From Methylacidiphilales bacterium (lineage in GTDB: Bacteria; Verrucomicrobiota; Verrucomicrobiia; Methylacidiphilales; UBA1321), in contig JAMFSY010000114.1 of NCBI GenBank assembly GCA_026225555.1, forward strand, positions 1 through 64,000: a stretch of DNA of 64,000 nt. Reading direction: 5' to 3'. This document shows positions 10,601 through 19,597 of this stretch, one piece after another; position 1 is the first letter of the stretch, and each line of letters opens with the position of its first letter. The position numbers and the translations under genes are program-made. The notes beneath the pieces were generated by a model. It made no database searches and was not told where the DNA came from. It was given only the letters and a program-made list of their open reading frames with translations.

Positions 10601-10634
10601 CCAGGGAGAAAAAAGCGTAGATGCGAGTATTCAT
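7620..10634 (-). CDS. Secreted GH3 beta-glucosidase/xylosidase-like enzyme with PA14 and F5/8C domains
   Basis: 1004 residues with a signal peptide (cleavage after ~24). The GH3 N-terminal barrel spans ~35-330 with KHF (183-185) and VMSDWGG, giving nucleophile Asp262. The GH3 C-terminal domain (~345-720) is interrupted by a PA14 insertion at ~443-568 (AEYFNN...DDGFRLYLDG), a known arrangement that narrows the pocket toward short oligosaccharides. The acid/base is probably Glu595 or Glu597 in NNEGEHHDR. A fibronectin-III-like domain (~735-850) is followed by a C-terminal discoidin/CBM32-like domain (~880-1000) likely to bind galactose-type sugars. The family hydrolyses beta-glucosides, beta-xylosides or related links; specificity is not readable. 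It lies 12 bp downstream of the GH92 gene on the same strand, so the two are probably co-transcribed. Confidence 0.9.
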   Translation of the reverse strand: MNTRIYAFFSLALSLTLATSSLRGQDKAPYLDKAVPLEDRVNDLFGRLTEAEKISLLGGSTSCTTPAIPRLQVPAMRMADAGAGVRGIDKTNDGPASAFTCGVMMASTWDPALVGRAAAAIGEEAHNKKEGSQILLGPAVNIQRSPLGGRNGEYFSEDPFLAGRMAVGYITGMQAMGTSACIKHFACNNEEIDRRAVNVQVSERALREIYLPAFEAGVREGHVWALMSSYNRVNGPHSSAQPYLLTDVLKRGWGFDGMVMSDWGGVHQTAATINAGNDLEMPGPPRHLSPENVGLALQNGQTTLAAIDDNVRRTLRTIIRTGLLDGPWQINPDKMNSPEHQKLTRDLAEQGIVLLKNQGNLLPLNTTHIHSIAVIGLGAKKLQMGSRGSPAVTPFYSVGPLDGLTKRAGDKITIHFASGDLENHSPIPKTALVPDGDETAHGLRAEYFNNPNLEGTPVQTRTDATVNFDWTGKPTTGVPGIGPDNFSVRWKGKLTAPKTGPYRLAVEADDGFRLYLDGKKLLDHWKAGESKDQTADIDLVAGEPHAICLEYFQAGGNAVARLQWREPGVDPLQEAVDAAKNSDVAIVFVSTLNNEGEHHDRPSMSLPERQDALVQAVAAANKRTIVVLNNGTPVDMRPWIDQVPGLVEAWYPGQEGGNAIASILFGDVNPSGKLPTTLGVRREDYPDYGHFPGVKNRVSYDEGIYVGYRHFDKENIAPLFPFGFGLSYTTFEYGPLQLSQQTMDGKSPLSVTLQVKNTGSRAGQEVVELYIHDPAPKIDKAVRELKGFAKVALAPGESKSVSLPITPRDLAYFDVPGKQWKADAGDYEIQVGASSRDIRQRATIHLASTFTEAVPLSQDQLALNGGLGKDAAEDLAAGRPAQASSALDLSGPEQAVDTDDTTSWSSEPGAPQWLMVDLGKAQKIDRVRLFWGEDYALGYALQVSNDGQSWTDVAKTSKGMGDIEWMRFAPTDARWVRVLASQPGKSGAGYSLDSFEVYGAGPGN

Positions 10635-10646
10635 AAGATTAATTCA

Positions 10647-13025
10647 TTAGTGATCGGCGAGGCCCCAGTTGCGATTCGGAGTTGGGCCGAGCACCAAATC
10701 GAGGTTTCCACCGGCGATGATTTCCTGATAGGTGAGCCAGCAGCGATCGAGGCGTTGGCCGTTCAGCATGGCCGACTGGATATAGATATTCTTGGGTGAA
10801 TTATTTTTCGCCGTGACGGTAAAGGCCGCTCCCGAGGCGATTTTGGGATTGAGCCGAAAGGTGATGCGGTCAAAGAGCGGGGAGAAAATCTCATAGCGGA
10901 GATCACCCGGACAAGCTTGATGCAGACCGCTTGCCGCCAGGATAAACCAGGCGGACATTTGCCCGGCATCTTCATCGCCGCACAGCCCTTCCGGTCCGGT
11001 CTTATAGGCCTGATCGATGACGCGCACCCATTTTTGCGTCAGCCAGGGTGCCCCTGCGCGGTTGAAGAGAAACGGGATAAGATGCACCGGTTCGTTAGGA
11101 TGGTTGTAATAGGGAGTGAGCACATTTTTACTGCCTGGACGGAGGGGGCCGTTCCATGTGCCGACATCCGGCGTGCGTTCAAAAAAGTCGGAAAGCTTGG
11201 CTACGAAAAGGTCCTTGCCGCCGAGCAATTGGATAAGAGCCGGAACATCCTGCGGGACGAACCAGCCCTGCTGATAAACGCTGGCCTCCTCCACCGTCTT
11301 ACCGGAACAAAGTCCCAGCCAGGGTGCCCAGGTGCCGTCTTCATTCCGCGCGCGAAACCAGCCCTTCCATTCCGGCCGGGCATCCTGGCCCGCCTCATCG
11401 TAGGTCCACGGTTGATCGGCATCGAAGACATCACGGAAAGTCTCGCTCCGCGCCGCATATTTTTTTGCATCATCCGCATGTCCAAGAGACGCTGCCAGCC
11501 GGGCAAGATTCCAATCGTCGTTGTCATATTCCATGGTCTCGGAGAGATCGCCAGGCGAGTAGCCGACATCACCATTGCCAAATTTTTCACAGCTGTTGAC
11601 CGCGTATTGATAGGCCTTGGCCGTGTCGTAATTTCGAATGCCCTTTTGATAGGCATCGTTAAGGATCACGACGGCGGGATTGCCGTTCATGCATTCGGTA
11701 TAGGCATTGAGCAATTCCCAGCGCTCGAAATAGTCATTGCCCGACTGATCGGCAAGATCGATGAGTGAATTAATCTCGTCGTTGACGATATCCGGCGCGA
11801 TCAAGGTCAGGAGGGGAAATTCGCTGCGGTAAACGTCCCATCCGCTCAAAATGGAACGCTTGGTGAAGCTCGTGGTCGTTCCGATCTTGCCACCCCCCGC
11901 CGGATAATGTCCGTCACAGTCCGCGATCACTTCCGGATCCAGCAAGGCATGATAGAGGGCGGTATAAAAGACGGTCTTCTGTTCCTCGGAACCGCCTTCA
12001 ACCGACATGCGGGACAATGCCTTGGACCACAGATCACGGGCGCTTTGGCGGACCTGGTCGAAGTTCCAATCCGGGATCTCACTTTTCAGATTGGCGGTGG
12101 CCCCGGCGATGCTAACGAAGGAAATTCCCACCTTCACGGAGATCACTTGGCCCGGCTGGGTGGGAAATTCGGAGTAGAATCCGAGATGCTGTCCTTCCAT
12201 CTCGCGGCAGGATGGAATCACTTGCGCATTCTGGCAGCTTTGGATGAACGGTTCCGTTTCGATGATCTTGTCATAGAGGCCGGGCGGAAGCGTTGCGCTC
12301 CACACGCCGAATTGTTGAAACGGCTGGCTGAATTCGGCATGGTAATAAACGGTGTAAGTCACGTTGCCCTTGCCGTGACGCCAGCCGCCTCCGTCTGGAG
12401 TGCATTCGATGAGGCCTTCGATGGTATGGTCGTTGGTTACCTTTATCGTTTGCCGGAGAGAGGTACCGCCCACACGCCGTGCCAGGTCGATTTGGATGCG
12501 TGACTGTGGGTTGGCTCCAAAAGTGAAGCGAAGTATCCCGCTGTGCGGTGCGGCTGTCGCCTCCGCCCGAACGTGATAGTCATCCAGGGTGACGGCATAA
12601 TAACCGGCTTGGGCGACTTCCGAATCCTTGGAGAAGGCTGAAAGATAGCCGGTGCCGGGTTGATCCGTTTCGCCATACCACGTTTTGAGAGGTCCGGTCG
12701 TCGGCATGACGAGAAAATTCCCGAGTTCACCATTGGCACCCACGCCGGACATATGAGTAAAGCTGAAGCCCTGGATGGTTTTATGAAAAGAGCGATATCC
12801 AGAGGTGTTCTTTCCTCCGGTGACCGTATCGGGGCTCAGTTGAACCATTCCGCCCGGCGTGACCGCACCCGGGAAGTTTGCCCCGAAATAGCCCGTTCCG
12901 ATCATCGGGCTCACATAGTCAACCGGGGCAGCGTCCTTTCCTCGAACGGCTCCAAGGCTAACCAAGCCCAGGAGTAACAAGATTCCTGCGCTGTTTCGCC
13001 TGCTCAACGAGGAAAGAGTGTGCAT
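10647..13025 (-). CDS. Secreted GH92 alpha-mannosidase
   Basis: 792 residues with a signal peptide (LLLLGLVSLGAVRG). The mature N-terminus VDYVSPMIGTGYFGANFPGA and the later FSFTHMSGVG are characteristic of the GH92 N-terminal beta-sandwich. The alpha/alpha barrel ends with GLCGDEDAGQMSAWFILAASG, a strongly conserved GH92 segment. GH92 enzymes are calcium-dependent exo-alpha-mannosidases (alpha-1,2 most often, also 1,3 and 1,4) acting on N-glycans or fungal mannan. It is the promoter-proximal gene of a GH92-GH3 pair with a 12-bp spacing. Upstream lies a 220-bp gap to the MFS transporter gene on the same strand. Family assignment is very secure; linkage specificity is not. Confidence 0.92.
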   Translation of the reverse strand: MHTLSSLSRRNSAGILLLLGLVSLGAVRGKDAAPVDYVSPMIGTGYFGANFPGAVTPGGMVQLSPDTVTGGKNTSGYRSFHKTIQGFSFTHMSGVGANGELGNFLVMPTTGPLKTWYGETDQPGTGYLSAFSKDSEVAQAGYYAVTLDDYHVRAEATAAPHSGILRFTFGANPQSRIQIDLARRVGGTSLRQTIKVTNDHTIEGLIECTPDGGGWRHGKGNVTYTVYYHAEFSQPFQQFGVWSATLPPGLYDKIIETEPFIQSCQNAQVIPSCREMEGQHLGFYSEFPTQPGQVISVKVGISFVSIAGATANLKSEIPDWNFDQVRQSARDLWSKALSRMSVEGGSEEQKTVFYTALYHALLDPEVIADCDGHYPAGGGKIGTTTSFTKRSILSGWDVYRSEFPLLTLIAPDIVNDEINSLIDLADQSGNDYFERWELLNAYTECMNGNPAVVILNDAYQKGIRNYDTAKAYQYAVNSCEKFGNGDVGYSPGDLSETMEYDNDDWNLARLAASLGHADDAKKYAARSETFRDVFDADQPWTYDEAGQDARPEWKGWFRARNEDGTWAPWLGLCSGKTVEEASVYQQGWFVPQDVPALIQLLGGKDLFVAKLSDFFERTPDVGTWNGPLRPGSKNVLTPYYNHPNEPVHLIPFLFNRAGAPWLTQKWVRVIDQAYKTGPEGLCGDEDAGQMSAWFILAASGLHQACPGDLRYEIFSPLFDRITFRLNPKIASGAAFTVTAKNNSPKNIYIQSAMLNGQRLDRCWLTYQEIIAGGNLDLVLGPTPNRNWGLADH

Positions 13026-13248
13026 GTAAAACCGGAAAAATATTCAAGAGGAGGCGGAGCATGTCTCATCTCTTGGGCTTGAACAATCCTTTTCCATTCC
13101 CCGGCCAGGAAGATTTTTGATCGTCCCTGTCTTGAGGGAGCTGTTCGCCGCAAACTCGTCGCTATTTAAGCCGCTATTGGATAGTCCGTTGAACCGGGGG
13201 AGGCCGAATTATTGGCGGTTCTCTTTACGAATTGCGGACGAGTCCGCC

Positions 13249-14622
13249 TTAACTGCGTGGCCGAGTGTTCCAGGTGAAGCACAAAAGGATGAAGCCGATC
13301 AGGACGCAGCCGATCACACAATCCAGGCTGAGTTTCCAACCATAATGTTGGGCAAGCCAGCCCAGGGCCAGTCCTTCCACCATGCGGCCCGTGTAACCAA
13401 ACAGGGCAATGAAACCGCCCGCGGTTGCCACGGCTTTCTTCGAAGTAAAATCGAGGGACATGACGCCCATGAGCATCAGTGGGCCGTAAGCGAAGAAACC
13501 CAGGACGCCAAAAATGATAAATTCCAACCAGAGGTGATTGGGCGGCACCATGATCAGTCCTTGGAATGCCAGAACCAGGGGCAACATGCTGAGGGCGCTG
13601 ATCATGCCGCGTCGGCCACCGACTCGGTCCGAAAGCCAGCCCATAACCAGCATGCCGAATATCCCCGCGCCTTCGCTGACCACAATGCTCATGCCGCCGT
13701 CAGTGAGGGAGGCGCCTTTGACTTCGCGCAGATACGTGGGGCCCCAGTCGATGATGCTGTAACGGGCAAAGTGGGCAAAGAAGGTGGCCGCGCCCAAAAA
13801 CCACAGGATCCGGTTGCGCAGAAGGTAACCGAAGAAGATCTCGCGAATGCTCAACTCACGTTCCTGAGTATGTGGGCCTTTGGTAAATTGCCCTCCGGCT
13901 ATATACTCTTCAACGGGAGGCATGCCGACCGACTGCGGAGTGTCGTACATGCGGAAGAAAACGTAGCTGGCACAGAGCAGGGCGAGTGCTCCGGGCACGT
14001 AGAAGGCGCTGGGCCAGCCGAAGTACTCGGTGCATTTGGCCGCGACGATGCCAGCGGCGGCTCCCCCGACATTATGCGAGACGTTCCAGATTCCGAAGAC
14101 CGTCCCGCGCTCCCGAACGCTGTACCAGTGGGCAAGCGAGCGCAGGCACGGACCGGAACCCATGCCCTGCACGAATCCGTTCACCGTCCACAGAATCAAA
14201 TGGACTGGGAAATCCCGCGAAAGCCCGAAGGCGAAATTCATCGCGGCGGTGAGGACCAGTCCCACCAGAAGGAACCTCTTGGCATTGGCGCGATCGGCAC
14301 ATTGGCCGAGCACAAACTTGCCGATACCGTACGCTCCCGCGCTGCAGGCCAGGATACTACCCAGCATCGTCTTGTCGTAGCCCAGGGCGTGGCCCAGATC
14401 GACCTGCACGGGCGAAAGATTATTGCGGACAAGATAATAGGCCGCGTAAGCGATGAAGGTGGCCTCGAAGATGCGCCACCTGAAAATCGGGTAGGCTGTC
14501 GCTATTTCCTCCGGGGATTTTCGGGGGATGGCCGGTGCCGGCCGGAACCAGTTGACGACGCGACCGTAGATCGAGTTCGATACCACGGGACTGGGGCTGT
14601 GTTCGAGGAGGGGGGTAGGCAC
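13249..14622 (-). CDS. MFS transporter of the organophosphate:phosphate antiporter (OPA) type
   Basis: 457 residues with about 12 membrane helices. After a ~50-residue cytoplasmic N-terminus the sequence FRWRIFEATFIAYAAYYLVRNN resembles GlpT/UhpT/UhpC proteins, as do KFVLGQCADR, the GPCLRSLAHW segment and WGPTYL. OPA carriers exchange sugar phosphates or glycerol-3-phosphate for phosphate, and UhpC acts as a sensor; a sugar or sugar-phosphate role fits this region. The start is GTG at 14622, giving MPTPLLEHSP; no clear Shine-Dalgarno sequence is present, so it could be a few codons off. It sits 52 bp after the SorC-type regulator gene on the same strand and is probably in its operon. Confidence 0.85.
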   Translation of the reverse strand: MPTPLLEHSPSPVVSNSIYGRVVNWFRPAPAIPRKSPEEIATAYPIFRWRIFEATFIAYAAYYLVRNNLSPVQVDLGHALGYDKTMLGSILACSAGAYGIGKFVLGQCADRANAKRFLLVGLVLTAAMNFAFGLSRDFPVHLILWTVNGFVQGMGSGPCLRSLAHWYSVRERGTVFGIWNVSHNVGGAAAGIVAAKCTEYFGWPSAFYVPGALALLCASYVFFRMYDTPQSVGMPPVEEYIAGGQFTKGPHTQERELSIREIFFGYLLRNRILWFLGAATFFAHFARYSIIDWGPTYLREVKGASLTDGGMSIVVSEGAGIFGMLVMGWLSDRVGGRRGMISALSMLPLVLAFQGLIMVPPNHLWLEFIIFGVLGFFAYGPLMLMGVMSLDFTSKKAVATAGGFIALFGYTGRMVEGLALGWLAQHYGWKLSLDCVIGCVLIGFILLCFTWNTRPRS

Positions 14623-14674
14623 GGCGGAAAGATGGTTGTGGAAAGGATTCTGCCGGTGGAAACCGAGTTTTGAA

Positions 14675-15658
14675 CTAACTCAGATGATAATGGAGAGACG
14701 TTTTCTTCTCCGTGAGGTCACTGTTAATCAGGGCCAGGAGGGCTTTCGCGGTCGACTCGTCCGTAATCAATGACTTAACCAAAGAACCTCGGACGGCGGC
14801 AAGAGCTGCGATGACATCTTCCTGCCCCGTCACCACGCCGATGGTCTGCGGAATATGGCGAAGCGTTTCAAATTCGATGCTGAGAGACTGACTTTTTAGC
14901 GGGGTATCGCATTCGCGGCCCTGATTGTCGAAATAGCGACCGCAAACTTCGCCCACGGCGTGGGTGCGTTCCAGTTGATCCCGTTCCGCCTTGCCGAGGG
15001 AATCCGCGAAGAGAGAATTGGAGGCGGAGCGGATCTCGACCAAGGCCACGGCCGCTTCCTGCATCTTTTTTTTGACGGCCTGGATCTGCTCCAGTTTGAG
15101 CATGGTGTCGCAGGCCGTTTTGTTGGGCAGATAGACGGGGGCATTCAGGAGCAGAAATTTGCCCTGCCATTTTTCCGCGATGGAGCGGCCCAGCTCCTGG
15201 GCATCCCACAAGTTGATATGGGCACCCATCTGGCCCACCGCCTGGACGACTGTCGGCGCATGTGACGTCATCGGCAGTTGGTGAATGATGGTCTGCAGGG
15301 AAAGTCCTCCGGAAATGGCCAGCACACTTCCCGGGGGGATCAAAGACTCGATCAAGGGCGCGGCGAAATGAGCGGTGAGCTCGCGAACCTTGGAGGCGGG
15401 CAAATCCTCCATCGATTTGATGACGATGGCGGTTTTCAACCCCAGATGATTGATCAGCTCGCTTTCAAGCGGACGCTGCCGGGCGTCGTAATCGGCGACG
15501 GTGATGCGAACGATTCCGCGCTTGCGCGCCAAGGAAAGCAGCCGCGATACTTTGGCTTGGGAAACTCGAACCAGTTCTGCGACTTTGGCCTGGTCCCAGC
15601 CATCGACATAATAAAGCCTTGCGGCCAAATGCAGTTGCTCGTTGGACTCGCTTTGCAT
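14675..15658 (-). CDS. SorC/DeoR-family sugar-binding transcriptional regulator
   Basis: About 327 residues from ATG 15658; a TTG nine codons earlier (15685) is the alternative. The N-terminus contains a helix-turn-helix (LAARLYYVDGWDQAKVAELV, then SQAKVSRLLSLARKRGIV) typical of the SorC family. The remaining ~260 residues match the sugar-binding effector domain, with VLAISGG and the late GVVTGQEDVI segment. These regulators bind phosphorylated sugars and control neighbouring transport and catabolic genes. It is divergent from the GH27 alpha-galactosidase gene (230-bp gap) and upstream of the OPA transporter gene, so it probably controls both. The effector is unknown. Confidence 0.85.
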   Translation of the reverse strand: MQSESNEQLHLAARLYYVDGWDQAKVAELVRVSQAKVSRLLSLARKRGIVRITVADYDARQRPLESELINHLGLKTAIVIKSMEDLPASKVRELTAHFAAPLIESLIPPGSVLAISGGLSLQTIIHQLPMTSHAPTVVQAVGQMGAHINLWDAQELGRSIAEKWQGKFLLLNAPVYLPNKTACDTMLKLEQIQAVKKKMQEAAVALVEIRSASNSLFADSLGKAERDQLERTHAVGEVCGRYFDNQGRECDTPLKSQSLSIEFETLRHIPQTIGVVTGQEDVIAALAAVRGSLVKSLITDESTAKALLALINSDLTEKKTSLHYHLS

Positions 15659-15887
15659 GCTATGGGCCGAAATATGGACGATCAAACAAAAAGCTCAATA
15701 TCTAAAGGAACAATTCCCGAATTATCTAAAGACCTGGAAGAATCCTAATGATAGAAAACATGAAGGTTCATATTTCTCCCAAGAATCTTGAAGGCAAACT
15801 CCCGGACGGAAAGGACTTCATCGTATCGGGACAAAGGTTTAGGGCAGAACTTCATCCAGCCATCGACTTTTACGAGGCTCGTTGACA

Positions 15888-17516
15888 ATGCATAAAAAGC
15901 CCATTAAACATGCGTCTGTGGGGCCCTTTCTTTGCTCGTTTATCCTTTTGCTCGTTTCCTTTTTGGCCAGTCCCGGTCGCGGGCAGGAGCCCGCAACCAA
16001 TTCTGCTCCCGCGCCCGCAGTAGCTGCCGAACCTCCTCCCCCTCCTCTGCCCGCCAGCAGTCTGACGCCGATCTCTCCCGCCACTCCGCAGATTCACGGG
16101 GCGAAAGTCTTTGGCGTCCATCCCGGTCACCCTTTTCTTTTCACGGTGGCTGCGACGGGGGATCGGCCCATGACGTTCGCGGCGGATGGTCTTCCCTCGG
16201 GCCTCACCCTGGACGCGTCCTCGGGCCAAATCACCGGCACGGCTCCCGCCGAGGGCGATTATAAAGTCACGCTCCATGCCAAAAACGCTCTAGGTGAGGC
16301 ACAAAGATCCCTGCTCATCAAAGTCGGAGCGACCCTCGCGTTGACTCCCCCCATGGGCTGGAATAGCTGGAACTGTTTTGCCAATAAGGTGACCGCCGAG
16401 AAGATTCGCTCTGCGGCGGATGCGATGGTCAAGAGCGGTCTGATTAATCACGGTTGGACCTATATCAATATAGACGATTACTGGCAAAATACCGTCGATG
16501 CTCCCCATACTGGTCGCTGGGATGCCACGTTAGGCGGCCCCCTGCGCAACCCAGACGGCACGATCAATTCAAATTCGCGATTTCCCGACATGAAGGCTCT
16601 CGCCTCCTATATTCATGCCCAAGGCCTGAAGGCCGGTCTTTATTCCTCGCCGGGAACCAGCACCTGCGGTCATTGCGAAGGCAGTTACGAGCATGAGCAG
16701 CAGGACGCTCAATCCTATGCCGGTTGGGGATTCGATTACCTGAAGTATGACTGGTGCAGTTACAAGCTCATCTACAAACTCGAAGAGGGAGTGGCGGGAA
16801 TGGAGAAACCCTATAAAGCGATGGGGGATGCGCTGGCCAAGGCTTCCCGCGACGTCGTCTTTAGCTTTTGCCAATACGGTATGAGCGATGTCTGGAAATG
16901 GGGAGCGCAAGACGGCGGCAATTGCTGGCGAACCACGGGGGACATCCGGGACACTTGGAAAAGCATGTTGAGCAATGGCGAGAAGCAGAAGGGCTTGGAA
17001 AGCTTTGCCGGACCCGGGCATTGGAATGATCCGGATATGCTCGTCGTCGGGCAGGTGGGGTGGCACAAGCAACTGCATCCCACGCATCTCACCGCGGATG
17101 AGCAGTACTTCCATATCAGCCTCTGGTGCCTGCAGGCCTCGCCACTCCTTATCGGATGCGATCTCACCCAACTGGATCCCTTCACGCTCGGCTTGCTGAC
17201 AAATGATGAAGTGATCGATGTTGACCAGGACCCGCTGGGCAAGGCCGCTCATGTCGTGGTTCCCGCGGAGAAAGAGTCGTCCTACCCGATTGAGATTTGG
17301 GCTCGTCCGCTGGAGGATGGTTCAATGGCTGTGGGCCTTTTCAATGTCGGCCCCGCCGCCGCGCAGGCGACGCTGAACTGGAGTGATCTTCATCTCGCCG
17401 GCGCGCATAAGGTCCGCGATCTCTGGCGCCAGAAAGACCTGGGCACCTTTGACCAGAAGTTTCAGAGCGAAGTGCCTTCGCATGGCGTGGTTTTTGTGCG
17501 CCTGCTTCAGCCTTAG
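15888..17516 (+). CDS. Secreted GH27 alpha-galactosidase with N-terminal Ig-like domain
   Basis: 542 residues from ATG 15888; an in-frame TTG at 15882 is possible because a GAGG lies just upstream. A signal peptide (FLCSFILLLVSFLASPG) is followed by a Pro/Ala-rich linker and a putative Ig (He_PIG-type) domain at ~75-148 (PSGLTLDASSGQITGTA). The GH27 barrel starts at LTPPMGWNSWNCF (~152) with INIDDYW, nucleophile Asp288 in YLKYDWCSY, and acid/base Asp352 in WRTTGDI. The C-terminal beta-sandwich ends at VVFVRLLQP. GH27 enzymes remove terminal alpha-1,6-galactose from galactomannan or raffinose-type sugars (some act on alpha-N-acetylgalactosamine or beta-L-arabinopyranose). It is followed in the same direction by a sodium:solute symporter gene, a likely uptake partner. 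Confidence 0.93.
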   Translation: MHKKPIKHASVGPFLCSFILLLVSFLASPGRGQEPATNSAPAPAVAAEPPPPPLPASSLTPISPATPQIHGAKVFGVHPGHPFLFTVAATGDRPMTFAADGLPSGLTLDASSGQITGTAPAEGDYKVTLHAKNALGEAQRSLLIKVGATLALTPPMGWNSWNCFANKVTAEKIRSAADAMVKSGLINHGWTYINIDDYWQNTVDAPHTGRWDATLGGPLRNPDGTINSNSRFPDMKALASYIHAQGLKAGLYSSPGTSTCGHCEGSYEHEQQDAQSYAGWGFDYLKYDWCSYKLIYKLEEGVAGMEKPYKAMGDALAKASRDVVFSFCQYGMSDVWKWGAQDGGNCWRTTGDIRDTWKSMLSNGEKQKGLESFAGPGHWNDPDMLVVGQVGWHKQLHPTHLTADEQYFHISLWCLQASPLLIGCDLTQLDPFTLGLLTNDEVIDVDQDPLGKAAHVVVPAEKESSYPIEIWARPLEDGSMAVGLFNVGPAAAQATLNWSDLHLAGAHKVRDLWRQKDLGTFDQKFQSEVPSHGVVFVRLLQP

Positions 17517-17680
17517 GGCTGATTCTCTTTCCACTAGGAATTAAGTCTCAAGGAATGACCGAAGGTTTAACTTTAATGGAAGGTGCGATTGCTCAACCTG
17601 CAATTTTAGGTAAGGATGGACTCCCTTCATTTCCAGTAATGTTTGTTGCCTTATTTTTCCGTTTCTCGATCTAACTCTCC

Positions 17681-19585
17681 ATGCATCTCCATCTTATCGA
17701 TTACGCGATCATGCTGATCTACGTCGGGTTTGTGATCGGCATTGGCTTCGCGCTCAAGCGGTATATGAAGACGAGCTCGGACTTCTTTCTTTCCGGACGT
17801 TCGATTCCCGCCTGGGTTTGCGGGCTGGCCTTTCTCTCTGCCAATCTCGGCGCGCTGGAATTGGTGGGCATGGCGGCAAGCGGGGCCAAGTATGGCATCG
17901 CCACGTGCCATTTTTATTGGCTGGGAGCGATCCCGGCGATGATCTTCCTCGCGGTGTTTATGATGCCATTTTACTATGGATCGAAAGCGCGCTCCGTGCC
18001 GGAATATCTGAAGCTGCGCTTTGACGAACGCACACGCTGCTTCAATTCACTGACCTTCGCGGTCATGACGGTTTTCGCGTCGGGTATATCCATGAACGCC
18101 CTGGCCAAGCTGCTCCATAATCTCCTCGGCTGGGATTATAACTTGAGTCTTTGGATCTGTTCGGCCGTAGTGCTCGTCTATGTCCTCAAAGGCGGACTCA
18201 CCTCCGCCATCTATACGGAAGTCCTGCAATTTTTCATGATCGTGCTCGGCTTTGCCCCGGTCGTGTATTTGGGACTGAAAGACGTCGGCGGCTGGACGGC
18301 CCTCAAATCCATTCTTGGCGGCGTGGCGACCGATCCGCAAAAGCTGGGGCTCAATGCCTCCCACACCTTCGCGCCAAATGCGTGGACCAGTGCCTGGACA
18401 CCCATCATCGGCGGACCTTCGGCCAACCCCATGGGCGTGGACGTTTTCGCCATGGTCTTCGGGCTTGGGTTCGTGTTGTCGTTCGGTTACTGGTGCACGA
18501 ACTTCCTCGTCATCCAGCGAGCCATGGCGGCGAAGGACATGAGCGCCGCACGTCGCACCCCGCTGATCGCCGCCGTGCCGAAGATGCTCTTTCCCGCCCT
18601 GGTCATCCTGCCCGGCATGATCGCGGTCGCCCTCGCTTCGCAGGGGAAGGACGGGTATCGCCTCCCGCCGGTGGCCATTCCGGATCGCGCTTATCCCGCG
18701 GCGGTGGCGGCCGTGAAGAGTGGAAGCGATGCTGCCGCGATCTCCTCGATCATTCATCACGGCGTCAATGCCGATAAACTTGCCGCGCTGGAAAAGGCGT
18801 CCGCTTCGAGCAGCGATGCTCAAATCGGGGAGGGGCTTCAGCAGGCGGTCACCGATACCGATTACGACGGAGTAATTCTTTCGCTGGTGAAGAAGTATTG
18901 CCCGCCTGGATTGATGGGACTGGCGCTCACGGCGCTGCTTGCCTCCTTCATGTCGGGCATGGCGGGTAATGTCACCGCCTTTAATACCGTCTGGACTTAC
19001 GATCTCTACCAGGCCTACATCAAGCCCAACCAGTCCGACGCCCATTACATGCGCATGGGTACTTACGTCACCGTGGTGGGAGTCGTCCTGAGCATTGGCT
19101 GCGCGTACGTGGCGAGCAACTATTCCAACGCCATGGACATCGTCCAACTGGTGTTCGGCTTCGTCAACGCGCCGCTTTTTGCCACGTTCCTTCTCGGCAT
19201 GTTTTGGGCCCGTACGACCAGTCATGGCGCTTTCTTCGGCCTCTGCGGAGGCACGCTGACCTCCGCGCTTTTTCACGGATGCACTCTCGCCGCCGGCAAC
19301 GCGCCGGGAGTCAAGGGCGGCTGGATCGCCGTTCTCCAGATTCTGCCGAGCGAAATGGCGCAAAACTTCTGGTTGGCCATCTTTGCCTTTTCCAGTTGCC
19401 TGTTCCTGACGCTCGTTATCTCGCTCGCCACACGGCGCACCAAAACGAATGAAGAGCTCAAGGGTCTGGTCTATTCGATGACCCCTAAAATCGTCGAACC
19501 GGATCAGGCGTGGTATATGAAACCGGGCTTTCTTGGAACCATTTTGCTGCTTATTTGCGCCGGTCTTAACTTCCTCTTTTGGTAG
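17681..19585 (+). CDS. Sodium:solute symporter (SSS family), sugar transporter-like
   Basis: 634 residues, roughly 13-14 membrane helices starting at residue ~7. SSS features include the N-terminal IDYAIMLIYVGFVIGIG, SSDFFLSGRSIPAW and NLGALELVGMAASGAKYG, the central LKGGLTSAIYTEV, and the helix with GLMGLALTALLASFMSGMAGNVTAFNTVWTYDLYQ that contributes to the sodium site. SGLT-like members import galactose, glucose, xylose or myo-inositol with Na+. An unusual ~70-residue soluble insertion rich in Ala, Asp and Ser (about residues 330-400) sits before that helix. The position directly after an alpha-galactosidase suggests galactose or a related hexose. It is probably translated together with the small membrane protein 12 bp downstream. 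Confidence 0.9.
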   Translation: MHLHLIDYAIMLIYVGFVIGIGFALKRYMKTSSDFFLSGRSIPAWVCGLAFLSANLGALELVGMAASGAKYGIATCHFYWLGAIPAMIFLAVFMMPFYYGSKARSVPEYLKLRFDERTRCFNSLTFAVMTVFASGISMNALAKLLHNLLGWDYNLSLWICSAVVLVYVLKGGLTSAIYTEVLQFFMIVLGFAPVVYLGLKDVGGWTALKSILGGVATDPQKLGLNASHTFAPNAWTSAWTPIIGGPSANPMGVDVFAMVFGLGFVLSFGYWCTNFLVIQRAMAAKDMSAARRTPLIAAVPKMLFPALVILPGMIAVALASQGKDGYRLPPVAIPDRAYPAAVAAVKSGSDAAAISSIIHHGVNADKLAALEKASASSSDAQIGEGLQQAVTDTDYDGVILSLVKKYCPPGLMGLALTALLASFMSGMAGNVTAFNTVWTYDLYQAYIKPNQSDAHYMRMGTYVTVVGVVLSIGCAYVASNYSNAMDIVQLVFGFVNAPLFATFLLGMFWARTTSHGAFFGLCGGTLTSALFHGCTLAAGNAPGVKGGWIAVLQILPSEMAQNFWLAIFAFSSCLFLTLVISLATRRTKTNEELKGLVYSMTPKIVEPDQAWYMKPGFLGTILLLICAGLNFLFW

Positions 19586-19597
19586 AAAGAAAATCTC

